DNA of 55,016 bases from an uncultured Ruminococcus sp. (GTDB lineage Bacteria > Bacillota > Clostridia > Oscillospirales > Ruminococcaceae), in assembly GCA_902780695.1 (NCBI GenBank), contig CACZGM010000002.1:1-55016 (forward strand), read 5' to 3'. Position numbers and translations under genes: made by a program. The notes below the pieces were generated by a model. That model did no database searches and had not been told where the DNA came from. It saw only the letters and a list, made by a program, of their open reading frames with translations. Shown one piece after another: positions 9,477-17,809 of this stretch (positions are counted from its first letter, which is position 1; every line of letters starts with the position of its first letter).

Positions 9477-10397
9477 TTATATCCACTTTTCAAAAAATGT
9501 TGAGTTTTTCAACCAATAATCTCTTGAGTGAGCTCCAGTCACCATGTGTTCTGCAAGTTTGAACCTGTTCTCAACACTATCGCTGTTATAATGCCATTTT
9601 TTCTGATCTCTTGTAAAAGTTAGCTTTATCTCTTTTTCAATATCTGTTTTCCAACATATTTCTGCAATAGCTCCCGCCGGTGACGAGCACCCTGCGTTCA
9701 GCAGTTCAAGCACCTTTCGCTCTGTCTCAAAGCACATGAATGTATCACGATCACTTATTGCGGACAAAGTTTTTGCAAGCTCACCGTCGCGCGACTGAAT
9801 TGCGATTATTCCCTGACAAGGCGCGGGAACGAGAGTGTTGAAATCAATTCTTGTAAAGTCAAATCTTTCGTCTGAGAACGCGCCAAGCCGCTCAAGTCCA
9901 GCCGCCGCAAGCACGATAGCATCGTACTGTCCGTCGGCTAACTTGTTGAGCCGAGTATCGACATTCCCGCGAATGTCGGTGATTATCGGGTCAAGGAACA
10001 ACTTACCGACACCGACCTCACGGCGTGTACTGCTTGTTCCGATGACCGGCTTTTCGGGGAGCTTCGCACCCCTGTTCGTGACAAGCATATCGTGTGCGTC
10101 CGCACGGGGAAGAACAGCACAGATGCACGTTCCCGCTGCGGGTTCAACCGGCAGGTCTTTTGCGCTGTGAACGGCAATGTCGATCTCGCCGTCAAGCATA
10201 GCTTTCTCGATCTCATCAATGAAAACGCCTTTCCCGCCGATCTTTCCGAGCGGCTTGTCGAGTACGATATCGCCCTTTGTCGTTATATGGACAAGCTCCG
10301 TTTCGATGTCCGGGAATGCCGCCTTGATTGCAGCGGCTGCCATTTCCGACTGTATCAGAGCGAGCTTGCTTTTACGCGTTCCTATCCTTATTTTCAT
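9477..10397 (-). CDS. hemC: Hydroxymethylbilane synthase (porphobilinogen deaminase, HemC)
   Basis: This enzyme polymerises four porphobilinogens into hydroxymethylbilane. IGTRKSKLAL opens the protein, HSAKDLP is in domain 1, and the cysteine in LNAGCSSPAGA holds the dipyrromethane cofactor. It overlaps the upstream cysG-N gene by 26 bases. The last 60 or so codons (9480-9660) are visibly more AT-rich than the rest, and the C-terminal domain ends in an unusual hydrophilic stretch, which may mark past recombination. The catalytic core is intact. Confidence 0.95.
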   Translation of the reverse strand: MKIRIGTRKSKLALIQSEMAAAAIKAAFPDIETELVHITTKGDIVLDKPLGKIGGKGVFIDEIEKAMLDGEIDIAVHSAKDLPVEPAAGTCICAVLPRADAHDMLVTNRGAKLPEKPVIGTSSTRREVGVGKLFLDPIITDIRGNVDTRLNKLADGQYDAIVLAAAGLERLGAFSDERFDFTRIDFNTLVPAPCQGIIAIQSRDGELAKTLSAISDRDTFMCFETERKVLELLNAGCSSPAGAIAEICWKTDIEKEIKLTFTRDQKKWHYNSDSVENRFKLAEHMVTGAHSRDYWLKNSTFFEKWI

Positions 10398-11013
10398 GCG
10401 CGGTCTTTATCCTTTCAAGCAGATCGTTGATATCGCTGTCGTCCGGCAGGACATCATCGAGCAGACACAGGTCTATAATTGCATCGGCAGCTTCGGCACG
10501 CTGTTTTTCCGTGACGAACATCTCTTTTATCCGGGGTCTGTATCCTGCGAGTATCTCTCCTATGCCGAGCGTAAAGCTGTCGAGTTCATCTTCAACTTTT
10601 TCACGCACGAACTTTGCGAACGCGGGAGCTGTCCCGCCTGTGCTTATGCCGATAGTAACATTTCCCTCCCTGACCAGAGCAGGGAAGTAGAACCCGCAGT
10701 TTTCCGGGTCATCAACTGTGTTTACAAGTATGTTCCGCCGCGTGCAGAGTTCGTATATATGCGAATTGAGCGCTCTGTCGTCTGTTGCGGCGATGACCGC
10801 GAACGCACCGTCAGCATCGCTGTCCGTAAATCCGCGGCGGATAAGCGTCACACCGTCAAGCCGTTCAAGTTCAGCGCATATTTCGGGAGCTGTCACCGTT
10901 ATGTCCGCGCCGTACTGCAGCAGCTTCTGCGCCTTTCGCAGAGCGACATTCCCGCCGCCGGCTATCAGTATCTTCTTATCTGCTATATCAATGAAAAAAG
11001 GGAAAAATGCCAT
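10372..11013 (-). CDS. Precorrin-2 dehydrogenase / sirohydrochlorin ferrochelatase (CysG N-terminal, Met8-like)
   Basis: This NAD-dependent enzyme oxidises precorrin-2 to sirohydrochlorin and may insert iron to give siroheme. The Rossmann motif is ILIAGGGNVALRKAQ, followed by VNTVDDPENCGFYFPA and the FALGISTGGTAPA-type segment (here VTIGISTGGTAPA). ATG at 11013 is chosen because GGAG lies seven bases upstream, in the end of hemA; the longer reading to 11040 sits inside hemA. The protein is 213 residues, matching single-domain family members. The C-terminal extension after about residue 150 follows the dimerisation domain. Confidence 0.92.
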   Translation of the reverse strand: MAFFPFFIDIADKKILIAGGGNVALRKAQKLLQYGADITVTAPEICAELERLDGVTLIRRGFTDSDADGAFAVIAATDDRALNSHIYELCTRRNILVNTVDDPENCGFYFPALVREGNVTIGISTGGTAPAFAKFVREKVEDELDSFTLGIGEILAGYRPRIKEMFVTEKQRAEAADAIIDLCLLDDVLPDDSDINDLLERIKTAHENKDRNA

Positions 11014-11017
11014 TTTA

Positions 11018-12109
11018 TCACTCCATGCCGGCAAAAACATTCAGTACCGCCGCAAACTGTGAGCTGTCAAGTCCGTCGCGCAGTCTGTAGATCATCTTGT
11101 CAAATGTGAGCGCGGACACGGCTTTTCCCGCTGTTTCCATTTTCGGCAAAAACGCGTGGAACGCCAGCTTTTTCAGCAGCCCGTCAAGCTCCTCGCTTAT
11201 TATCGTTTCCGCCTGTTCCGCCGCCGAGAGCCGCAGTTCGTTGCCACGCTTCGCAAGCTCCGCAAGGTCGTCTATCCCGATAAGCCTGATACCGGCGATC
11301 TCCGTTACGGTGCGTTCTATGTCCGGCGGCACCGCGAGGTCTATCAGCAGACGCGGCTTTCCGGTTTTAAGCGCCGCTTTCAGTCTGTCCGCAGTCACGG
11401 TGAAATGCGGGCTCGCGGTGGCACTTATTATGCAGTCCGCGTCGTTCATCAGTTCATAACGGCTGTCATACGGAACGGTCCGAACACCTTCATACTGCAT
11501 CGTCCCTGCCTTGTGGGCGCGTGCAGTCTGTGTTATATGCACGTTTGCATGGGGGAGAAGATTACGCAGTGTCGAGCCGCCTATCTGTCCGGATGCGCCT
11601 ATCATCAGCACATTCACATCTGCTCCGAGCTTCGCTGCTTCATTCGCGGCGATAGTCGCTGCGGACGCGGGAGTTTTCGACAGCGCGGTCTCGGTCTTTA
11701 CGCGCTTTGCGGCGGTAATTGCCGCCTGAAACACAGTGTTCAGCTCAAAATCCGTACTGCCGCTGTCCGCTGCCTCGCCGAACGCCTCCCTCACCTGCCG
11801 CAGTATCTCGTCCTCGCCGATTATCATTGAGTCGATGCCGCTTGCGACACGGAACAGATGACGCATAGCGCCCTCGTTTTCGTATGCCAGCAGATATTCG
11901 GATATACCGCTGCCGGCTTTTTCGGCAAGCAGTTTTGTGACCGTTTCCGTGTCGGCTTCCGTAAAATATATCTCCGTGCGCCCGCAGGTGCAGATTATCA
12001 CCGATGCGCCGAGTTTTCCGCGCAGTGCGGCGCGTTCGTCCGGACCGAACGACAGCTTTCCGCGCACAGGAACACCGGCGTTCCTGTAGTTAATGCCGAT
12101 CGCTTTCAT
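11018..12109 (-). CDS. hemA: Glutamyl-tRNA reductase (HemA)
   Basis: This enzyme reduces glutamyl-tRNA to glutamate-1-semialdehyde and commits glutamate to tetrapyrroles. The catalytic cysteine lies in ICTCGRTEIY; the usual asparagine of the TCNR motif is replaced by glycine. GEDEILRQVREAF is the family signature, and the NADPH-binding motif is MIGASGQIGG. At 363 residues it is somewhat short, with a reduced C-terminal dimerisation domain. It is the first of six genes that make siroheme, and starts 61 bases after cysA. Confidence 0.93.
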   Translation of the reverse strand: MKAIGINYRNAGVPVRGKLSFGPDERAALRGKLGASVIICTCGRTEIYFTEADTETVTKLLAEKAGSGISEYLLAYENEGAMRHLFRVASGIDSMIIGEDEILRQVREAFGEAADSGSTDFELNTVFQAAITAAKRVKTETALSKTPASAATIAANEAAKLGADVNVLMIGASGQIGGSTLRNLLPHANVHITQTARAHKAGTMQYEGVRTVPYDSRYELMNDADCIISATASPHFTVTADRLKAALKTGKPRLLIDLAVPPDIERTVTEIAGIRLIGIDDLAELAKRGNELRLSAAEQAETIISEELDGLLKKLAFHAFLPKMETAGKAVSALTFDKMIYRLRDGLDSSQFAAVLNVFAGME

Positions 12110-12170
12110 TTAGATCATTCCAATTCCTTTTCCAGACAGCCGCCCGGCGCACACCGCAATTACCGACCGT

Positions 12171-13229
12171 TCAGATGACCACGGTCTCTTCGCGCAGCGC
12201 GTTGTTTTTAAGCAGCTTCACATCGTCGCCGTGCGTGACGAAAATGCGGTAGATGAACACATCGACCTTTTCGCCGATCTCAACGGCAGGTTCGTCAAGC
12301 CCGCGGCGTGCGCTGAATGTGCTGTTGTTGCAGTTCACGGTCACTTCTATGCTGTTTCCGCGGAACTGCGCGTCCCTGACAACGCCCTCCACCGCCGAGC
12401 TCTTATACTTCTGAAACTCGTTCTTCTTCGTTATCTTTACAAATTCCGGACGGACTATCGCCTTGTCGTACTCGCCGATATCATCGAACGACCTGAAAGA
12501 CATATAGTCGGAGAGCTCCGAGGTAACACCGAAAAATGAAGACGTGAATGCGGTAGTCGGGTGGCGGTAAATGTCGATAGGCGTTCCCGTCTGATCTACC
12601 CGCCCTTTGTTTGTGACTATTATCTCGTCGGAGACTTCTATCGCTTCGTCCTGGTCGTGGGTAACGAAAATTCCCGTTACTCCGAGCTGGTGTATCATAT
12701 CCTTGAGCCACTTGCGGAGCTCCTGACGCACCTTCGCGTCTATCGCGGCAAAAGGCTCGTCAAGAAGCAAAACCTGCGGGTTGGGCGCAAGTGCGCGCGC
12801 AAATGCCACACGCTGACGCTGACCGCCGGAAAGCTGCGACGGATAGCGTTTCCCGAAGCCCTCAAGTCCGATCAGCTTTATAAGCCCGTTCACACGTTCA
12901 TTTATTTCCGCCTTGTTCATTCTGCGGACTTTCAGTCCGAACGCGATATTGTCAAACACGGTCATATAGCGGAACAGCGCATAGCTCTGGAACACAAAGC
13001 CTATTCCGCGCTCGCTTGCCGGAATGCCGTTCACGACCCTTCCGTCTATCTCGATCTCACCGCTGTCGGGCTTTTCGAGACCGGCTATCATTCGCAGTAT
13101 CGTGGTCTTGCCGCTTCCGGACGGGCCGAGAAGTGCCACGAGCTTTCCTTTTTCTATACCGAAATTAACATTGTCCGAAGCTTTGAAGCTGCCGTAGGAC
13201 TTGTTGATGTCCCTGAGTTCGATATACAT
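12171..13229 (-). CDS. cysA: Sulfate ABC transporter ATP-binding protein (CysA)
   Basis: The ATPase drives sulfate (or thiosulfate) import. Walker A GPSGSGKTT, signature LSGGQRQRVAFARAL and Walker B VLLLDEPFAAID are all present, followed by a TOBE-like C-terminal domain. The start at 13229 has AAGGAG seven bases upstream. It is separated from cysW by about 210 bases, whereas the other genes here are close-packed, so it may have a second promoter. Its partners are CysT, CysW and the binding lipoprotein encoded upstream. Confidence 0.94.
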   Translation of the reverse strand: MYIELRDINKSYGSFKASDNVNFGIEKGKLVALLGPSGSGKTTILRMIAGLEKPDSGEIEIDGRVVNGIPASERGIGFVFQSYALFRYMTVFDNIAFGLKVRRMNKAEINERVNGLIKLIGLEGFGKRYPSQLSGGQRQRVAFARALAPNPQVLLLDEPFAAIDAKVRQELRKWLKDMIHQLGVTGIFVTHDQDEAIEVSDEIIVTNKGRVDQTGTPIDIYRHPTTAFTSSFFGVTSELSDYMSFRSFDDIGEYDKAIVRPEFVKITKKNEFQKYKSSAVEGVVRDAQFRGNSIEVTVNCNNSTFSARRGLDEPAVEIGEKVDVFIYRIFVTHGDDVKLLKNNALREETVVI

Positions 13230-13439
13230 TACTTTTCTCCTTTTTGTCAAGCGTAAAAGTAAATGCAGCACTCCGTTCAGCGATCCGGAAACCGACCGTA
13301 CCCGTACCGCATTCCGTTGACAATATTACGGCAGCCATGCTACAAGACTACCACATTTTCTCCATATTGTCAATAGTTTTCGCGGTGCAGACACTGTTCT
13401 GCGGGCATTGCATTTCCGGTCAGGGTGCCGCATCTGATC
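13230..13439 (-). promoter_or_regulatory. Spacer between cysW and cysA with a weak promoter-like pair
   Basis: No gene is seen in these 210 bases. On the minus strand a perfect TTGACA (13373-13368) is followed after 17 bases by TAGTCT (13350-13345), a poor -10. It may allow cysA and the siroheme genes to be transcribed apart from the permeases, but it is a weak candidate. Confidence 0.3.
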
Positions 13440-14339
13440 TTACGACTGACTGTTTTCTCCTTTTTTCCGTTTGCCGACATATTCAACGATACTGCGCACT
13501 ATGAGTATCAATATCGCAAGAACCACAAGTATCGACGACACCGCGAACGCGGGCATGAACTTGTTGTCTCCGAAAAGTATCTCCACCTGTAACGGAAGCG
13601 TCACGGTCTTTCCGCGGAGATGTCCGGAAAGCACCGATACCGCGCCGAACTCGCCCATTGCACGCGCCGCGCACAGCACTATGCCGTACATCAGCGCCCA
13701 CTTTATATGCGGAAGAGTGATCCTGCGGAAGATCGTAAAGCCTTTTGCGCCCATGAGTGCGGCTGCTTCTTCCTCGTCCGTTCCCTGCGCGTCCAGAACG
13801 GGCAGTATCTCGCGTGAGATGAACGGAAAGGTTACGAACACCGTAGCGAGGATTATTCCCGGAACGGCATATACCACCATAAAGTCGATGCTCTCAAGGA
13901 AAGGATATATTACACTCTGCCTGCCGAATGTGAGTACGAATATAAGTCCCGCGATTATCGGGGAAACGGTCACAGGCAGGTCTATGAGCGTTACGAGGAC
14001 TTTCTTTCCGTGAAAGCGGAATTTCGATATCGCCCATGCCGCGAACAGTCCGAATACCGTATTGATAACGACAGCGATCACCGTTGCTTCAAGCGTGAGA
14101 AGGAGCGCACTTACGGTATCGGGATCGGAAATGGCTTCAAGATACGGAGCGAGTCCCTTGCGGAACGCTTCATATATTACCGTTATAAGCGGCATCACGA
14201 GCATTACGAAAAGGAACAGGACACTGACGGTTATAAGTATGATCTTAACTGCTTTTGAGCCGGCCGTTTTCGCGTGGATCTCCGTGCTTCCCTCACGGGA
14301 TATGACCGGCGCTGTTTTCTCCGCGTTTTCCGCTGCCAT
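13440..14339 (-). CDS. cysW: Sulfate ABC transporter permease (CysW)
   Basis: This integral membrane permease has about six transmembrane segments and the EAA-loop signature EEAAALMGAKGFTIFRRITLP. It ends with the charged tail typical of CysW. The upstream stop of cysT is one base before its ATG. It pairs with CysT to form the sulfate channel. The N terminus carries a cytoplasmic stretch of about 28 residues before the first membrane helix. Confidence 0.93.
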   Translation of the reverse strand: MAAENAEKTAPVISREGSTEIHAKTAGSKAVKIILITVSVLFLFVMLVMPLITVIYEAFRKGLAPYLEAISDPDTVSALLLTLEATVIAVVINTVFGLFAAWAISKFRFHGKKVLVTLIDLPVTVSPIIAGLIFVLTFGRQSVIYPFLESIDFMVVYAVPGIILATVFVTFPFISREILPVLDAQGTDEEEAAALMGAKGFTIFRRITLPHIKWALMYGIVLCAARAMGEFGAVSVLSGHLRGKTVTLPLQVEILFGDNKFMPAFAVSSILVVLAILILIVRSIVEYVGKRKKGENSQS

Positions 14340-14340
14340 A

Positions 14341-15171
14341 TCAGTGCCCCCCTTTCAGTATCTTCGAGTTTCCGATCTGTATCAGATTCACGAGAAACAG
14401 TATCAGAAATGCCGCCGCGAGCATAACAAGGGCTATCGCCGTGGCGCTCGGATAGTCATACTCCTGAAGCTCCGACATTATGATAAGCGGAGTTATCTCC
14501 GTTTCGTAAGGCTGATTTCCCGCAATGAAAACTACGCTTCCGTATTCACCGAGGCAGCGTCCGAACGCAAGTCCGAATCCTGTAAAAACAGCCGGACGAA
14601 GCTCCGGAAGAATGACCTTCCGGAATATGCGGGTACGGCTCGCTCCGAGTATTCCCGCGGCTTCTTCATACAGCGGGTCTATCTTTTCGAGAACGGGCTG
14701 CACTGTACGGACAACGAACGGTATGCCTATAAAGATCAGAGCTATCGTTATGCCGACGCGGGTATATGCGATCTTTATTCCCATATCCGCAAAAAGCCCG
14801 CCTATCCAGCCCGTATCCGCGTACAGCGAGGTGAGGGATATACCGGCTACCGCCGTGGGGAGAGCGAACGGGAGCTCTATCATTCCGTCAAGTATCCGCT
14901 TCCCCGGGAAGTCATAGCGCACCAGCACCCACGCGAGTATAACGCCCATCACCGCGTTTATCACCGACGCGATGAATGATGTAAGAAGGCTGACCTCAAA
15001 GCTCGCGACAACACGGGGTCGGGTTATGACTTTTATAATGTCGGAAAGATCCATTTTCGCTGTGAATACCACAAGAGAGGCAAGCGGTATAAGCACCATT
15101 ATGCTTAACAGCGCAAGTGTGATTCCCATTGAGATCCCGAAGCCGGGTATGAGACGTTTGTTTGTTTTCAT
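14341..15171 (-). CDS. cysT: Sulfate ABC transporter permease (CysT/CysU)
   Basis: This membrane permease has six hydrophobic segments. The EAA loop reads EEAAGILGASRTRIFRKVILPE, and GRCLGEYGSVVFIAGN is typical of CysT. The ATG at 15171 is chosen because AAGGA lies at good distance; the TTG seven codons earlier overlaps that ribosome site. It follows the binding-protein gene by about 80 bases and runs directly into cysW. Confidence 0.93.
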   Translation of the reverse strand: MKTNKRLIPGFGISMGITLALLSIMVLIPLASLVVFTAKMDLSDIIKVITRPRVVASFEVSLLTSFIASVINAVMGVILAWVLVRYDFPGKRILDGMIELPFALPTAVAGISLTSLYADTGWIGGLFADMGIKIAYTRVGITIALIFIGIPFVVRTVQPVLEKIDPLYEEAAGILGASRTRIFRKVILPELRPAVFTGFGLAFGRCLGEYGSVVFIAGNQPYETEITPLIIMSELQEYDYPSATAIALVMLAAAFLILFLVNLIQIGNSKILKGGH

Positions 15172-15253
15172 AATAATTATCCTTGTCTGCAAGTTATCCC
15201 CGCCATAGTGACGGGGATAAATCTTACGGAGAAAAGAAATACAGCTGCTAAGG

Positions 15254-16318
15254 TCAATCCTGCTCGTAGATCTGATCGAAGAGCCCGCCGTCCGCGAAGT
15301 GCTTTGCGAATGCTTCGTCCCAGCCGCCGAAATCGTTGATCGTCACGAGGTTTATGTTAAGGTCGAATGTATCCTTGAATTCCGCGAGGACTTTTTCATT
15401 GGAAGGACGGTAGAAGTTTTCGCCGGCTATCCTCTGTGCTTCCTCGGAGTAGAGATAGTTCAGATATTCCGTTGCTACCTCGCGTGTGCCGTTCTTGTCA
15501 ACTATCTTGTCAACGATAGCGACGGAGGGCTGTGCAAGAATACTGATGCTCGGAGTAACGATCTCATAATCGTCAGGGTATTCCTTCAGAGAAAGGAACG
15601 CTTCGTTCTCCCACGCGAGCAGCACATCGCCCTGCTTGTTCTCAACGAAGGAGTTTGTCGCTCCGCGGGCTCCGGAATCGAGCACAAGAACATTTGCATA
15701 GAGCTTCTTTATGTAGTCGATGATCTTTGTTTCGTCGTTGTTGTATTCCTTCTGAGCCCATGCCCACGCGGAAAGGTGGTTCCAGCGTGCGCCGCCCGAG
15801 GTCTTGGGGTTCGGTGTGATAATGCCGACATCGTCTCTTGCGAGATCGCCCCAGTCGAGTATGTTCTTCGGGTTGCCCTTTCTTACAAGGAACACGATAG
15901 TGGAAGTGTAGGGCGAGCTGTCAAGCGGAAATTCGCTTACCCAGCCGGGTTCGATAAGCCCCGCGTCCTGAACTGCCTTGACATCGTATTCGAGCGCGAG
16001 AGTCACGACATCGGCGGGATTGCCGTTTGCAACTTCAAGCGCCTGCTTGCCCGAGCCGCCGTGAGACTGCGTTATCTCAACGGTCGAATCGTGCTCCGAC
16101 TCCCAGTGCTTTTTGAAAGCCTCGTTGTATGCAGCGTAAAGCTCGCGGGTCGGGTCGTAGGAAACGTTGATTATCGAATAGTGTTTTCCGGTCTCGGGAG
16201 CTGATGTTCCCGGTGCCGTTTCATTTGTTGCCGAAGCGTTTGCGCATGATGTTGCTGCGAATAATGTTGTTATAAGTGCGAGTGAAGCCGCTGTTGTTTT
16301 AAATATTGTACCTTTCAT
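15254..16318 (-). CDS. sbp: Sulfate-binding lipoprotein (Sbp/CysP family)
   Basis: This extracytoplasmic substrate-binding protein is tethered to the membrane. The N terminus has a signal peptide with lipobox AATSC near residues 21-25, so Cys25 would be the lipidated residue. HGGSGKQA and NPKTSGGARWN are the sulfate-binding family signatures. The ATG at 16318 is set by GAGG nine bases upstream; the upstream in-frame ATG and longer reading lack one. Its ribosome site can pair with bases just after the leader peptide stop (see that entry), which suggests translational control. It is the first full gene of the operon. Confidence 0.93.
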   Translation of the reverse strand: MKGTIFKTTAASLALITTLFAATSCANASATNETAPGTSAPETGKHYSIINVSYDPTRELYAAYNEAFKKHWESEHDSTVEITQSHGGSGKQALEVANGNPADVVTLALEYDVKAVQDAGLIEPGWVSEFPLDSSPYTSTIVFLVRKGNPKNILDWGDLARDDVGIITPNPKTSGGARWNHLSAWAWAQKEYNNDETKIIDYIKKLYANVLVLDSGARGATNSFVENKQGDVLLAWENEAFLSLKEYPDDYEIVTPSISILAQPSVAIVDKIVDKNGTREVATEYLNYLYSEEAQRIAGENFYRPSNEKVLAEFKDTFDLNINLVTINDFGGWDEAFAKHFADGGLFDQIYEQD

Positions 16319-16327
16319 TTTTGAATA

Positions 16328-16375
16328 CCTCATTTCGTTATTTCTGATGTTGTTGGATCGATGAACGCAATGAGA
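16328..16375 (-). promoter_or_regulatory. Possible hairpin masking the sbp ribosome site
   Basis: In the minus-strand RNA, UCUCAUUGCG (16375-16366) can pair with CGAAAUGAGG (16337-16328), which contains the sbp Shine-Dalgarno. Nine of ten positions pair (one U-G, one G-A mismatch). The 5' arm begins three bases after the leader peptide stop, so a ribosome held at the leader's Cys or stop codon would cover it and free the site. Seen in sequence; function is inference. Confidence 0.45.
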
Positions 16376-16377
16376 AC

Positions 16378-16422
16378 TCAACAGCGTGCTATACCTCCGG
16401 ATTTGCCTGAAAGTATTTTCAT
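16378..16422 (-). CDS. 14-residue leader peptide ending Arg-Cys-stop
   Basis: This small ORF in the sbp leader reads MKILSGKSGGIARC and stops with TGA. AAGGA lies ten bases before the ATG. It sits about 60 bases after the transcription start predicted by the strong promoter at 16484-16512. The only cysteine codon is the last sense codon, and cysteine is the end product of the sulfate pathway this operon serves. The peptide is likely regulatory rather than functional as a protein. It is too short for normal gene callers; confidence rests on the ribosome site, position and the final Cys codon. Confidence 0.55.
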   Translation of the reverse strand: MKILSGKSGGIARC

Positions 16423-16483
16423 AGATGTCTCTTCCTTTTACCTACTTTTCATATCTCTTTGATATGTTTTATTTCATGAGCCA

Positions 16484-16512
16484 ATATTATCACTTTCTGC
16501 GCCTGTTGTCAA
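16484..16512 (-). promoter_or_regulatory. Sigma-A promoter of the sulfate operon
   Basis: TTGACA (16512-16507), a 17-base spacer and TAATAT (16489-16484) with an extended TGA just before it. It is the best promoter upstream of sbp and predicts a leader of about 155 bases. Upstream bases (16513-16650) hold no gene. Confidence 0.8.
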
Positions 16513-16659
16513 TAGCCCCGTTCAAATTTTGTAGTTTGTCACATTGTTTTTGCATATATTCTGAAACTTTTTGTTGAAAAGCCAACAATATCTATATGCT
16601 ATCTCGGAATAATCGTCTGCCAAAAATGCGGTTCACCTCCGGACCTTATCCGCCGGCAA

Positions 16660-16701
16660 AAAGAAAAAGGCCACCGCGGAGCAGTAAGCTCCCCGGTGAC
16701 C
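16660..16701 (-). terminator. Terminator of the phage-derived operon
   Basis: On the minus strand GGTCACCGGGGAGC pairs with GCTCCGCGGTGGCC around a TTACT loop, followed by TTTTTCTTTTT. It lies 27 bases past the endolysin stop. Confidence 0.88.
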
Positions 16702-16727
16702 AATTGATCCTGTATTGCCTTTTTGTA

Positions 16728-17495
16728 TTATCTGTCCGGTGCGGAAGCGGAAATGTCGGAAACGTCCACCCAGCTGAAAAGCTCCTTCAGCAGAACTCTG
16801 CCCTCTCCGGCTTTTGAGATCGTATATACCCGGCTTTTTCCCTTGAATCTTGCCGGTATCGCCACACCTGTCCCCGAGTAGCATCTTGCCGAACTGCGGA
16901 TATAGACCCTGTCCCCTGCGGAAAAGGATCTTCCGGGCTTAGCCGGTGCCGCTGCCGGGTAGGAGATATACGGACACTCAAACCAGTATTCCCAGCCGAA
17001 ATCTCCGAGCCCCGAAAGCACAACACCGTCGCCTCTCGCGCTCAGCGTACATTCGATAACATTGCCGTTTCCGGCGTAGATTCCGACGTGCGGACTGCTT
17101 CCGCAGTAAAGGATAACACCCGGTCGCTCCGGGAGCGTGTCGATACTGCCCTTTACCCTTGCCTGCGAGAACATCATACCCGCGTTCACGTCCGGAAAAC
17201 CCGCCGCGCCGTATTTTGGGGAACCCGTGCCTCCGTCCGGTCTGCCGCTCCAGTAGTATGACTTTATCAGCCCCACACAGTCGCAGCCGTAATATCCGCT
17301 TTCTGCAAGCTCTTCAAGCTGTCTGTAACGTGTGTCCGTGTAGCCTGTCCCCGTCTTTGTACCGTATATCCGGCGGAGCTGCGCGATATATGCCGGAGTT
17401 ATCCGGCGCATTATACCGCCCCACATATAAGCTGTATCGAGCGCAAGCGCCTTCTCCGCGTGCTTCACAAGTCCCTCAGCAGTGTAGATCCCCAT
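16728..17495 (-). CDS. Phage endolysin, NlpC/P60 peptidase with SH3-like tail
   Basis: This 255-residue cell-wall hydrolase has an NlpC/P60 core with catalytic cysteine in YYGCDCVGLIK and histidine in PHVGIYAG. The C-terminal part (about 190-250) looks like an SH3b-type wall-binding domain. The start at 17495 follows AGGAGG by nine bases and overlaps the end of the holin gene, so a longer reading to 17552 is rejected. It is the last gene of the operon and should release particles by cleaving peptidoglycan stem peptides. Confidence 0.88.
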   Translation of the reverse strand: MGIYTAEGLVKHAEKALALDTAYMWGGIMRRITPAYIAQLRRIYGTKTGTGYTDTRYRQLEELAESGYYGCDCVGLIKSYYWSGRPDGGTGSPKYGAAGFPDVNAGMMFSQARVKGSIDTLPERPGVILYCGSSPHVGIYAGNGNVIECTLSARGDGVVLSGLGDFGWEYWFECPYISYPAAAPAKPGRSFSAGDRVYIRSSARCYSGTGVAIPARFKGKSRVYTISKAGEGRVLLKELFSWVDVSDISASAPDR

Positions 17496-17808
17496 TGCCG
17501 CTGTCCTCCTTTCCGCCTTCCTGTCCGCCGAGCATATCTCCGAGCGTTTCAAGCGCCGTGTCCACCCACGCGGAAAACACCCGGAACGGAAGTACAGCCG
17601 CTATCAGCGGGAACTTCCCGCAGAACATATCATACACCGCACGGAGCTTTATCTGCCCTGTTTTTCCGCCGAGCAGCTTCTCGGCATACGCCACGGCGAA
17701 TTTGAGCCATTCCGCGATACGCCCGCGCTCGTTTACCGCGAGATATACCGCAGAAGCGAGAGCGGCAGCCGCTCCCGCAATGATCGGAATTAATTCGTTT
17801 ATCTGCAT
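17476..17808 (-). CDS. Phage holin, LLH-like
   Basis: This 110-residue protein has one N-terminal membrane helix (about 5-26), followed by an amphipathic region with WLKFAVAYAEKLLGG, which resembles the LLH family of phage holins. It lies between XhlA and endolysin, the expected lysis position. GGAGG sits five bases before ATG. The C-terminal tail is charged and overlaps the endolysin start. Confidence 0.78.
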   Translation of the reverse strand: MQINELIPIIAGAAAALASAVYLAVNERGRIAEWLKFAVAYAEKLLGGKTGQIKLRAVYDMFCGKFPLIAAVLPFRVFSAWVDTALETLGDMLGGQEGGKEDSGNGDLHC

Positions 17809-17809
17809 T

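Noticed and set aside
16319-16483. SAM riboswitch, T-box or cobalamin riboswitch in the sulfate operon leader
   Set aside because: I looked for the conserved cores and saw none; the leader is short and is better explained by the small peptide and local pairing.
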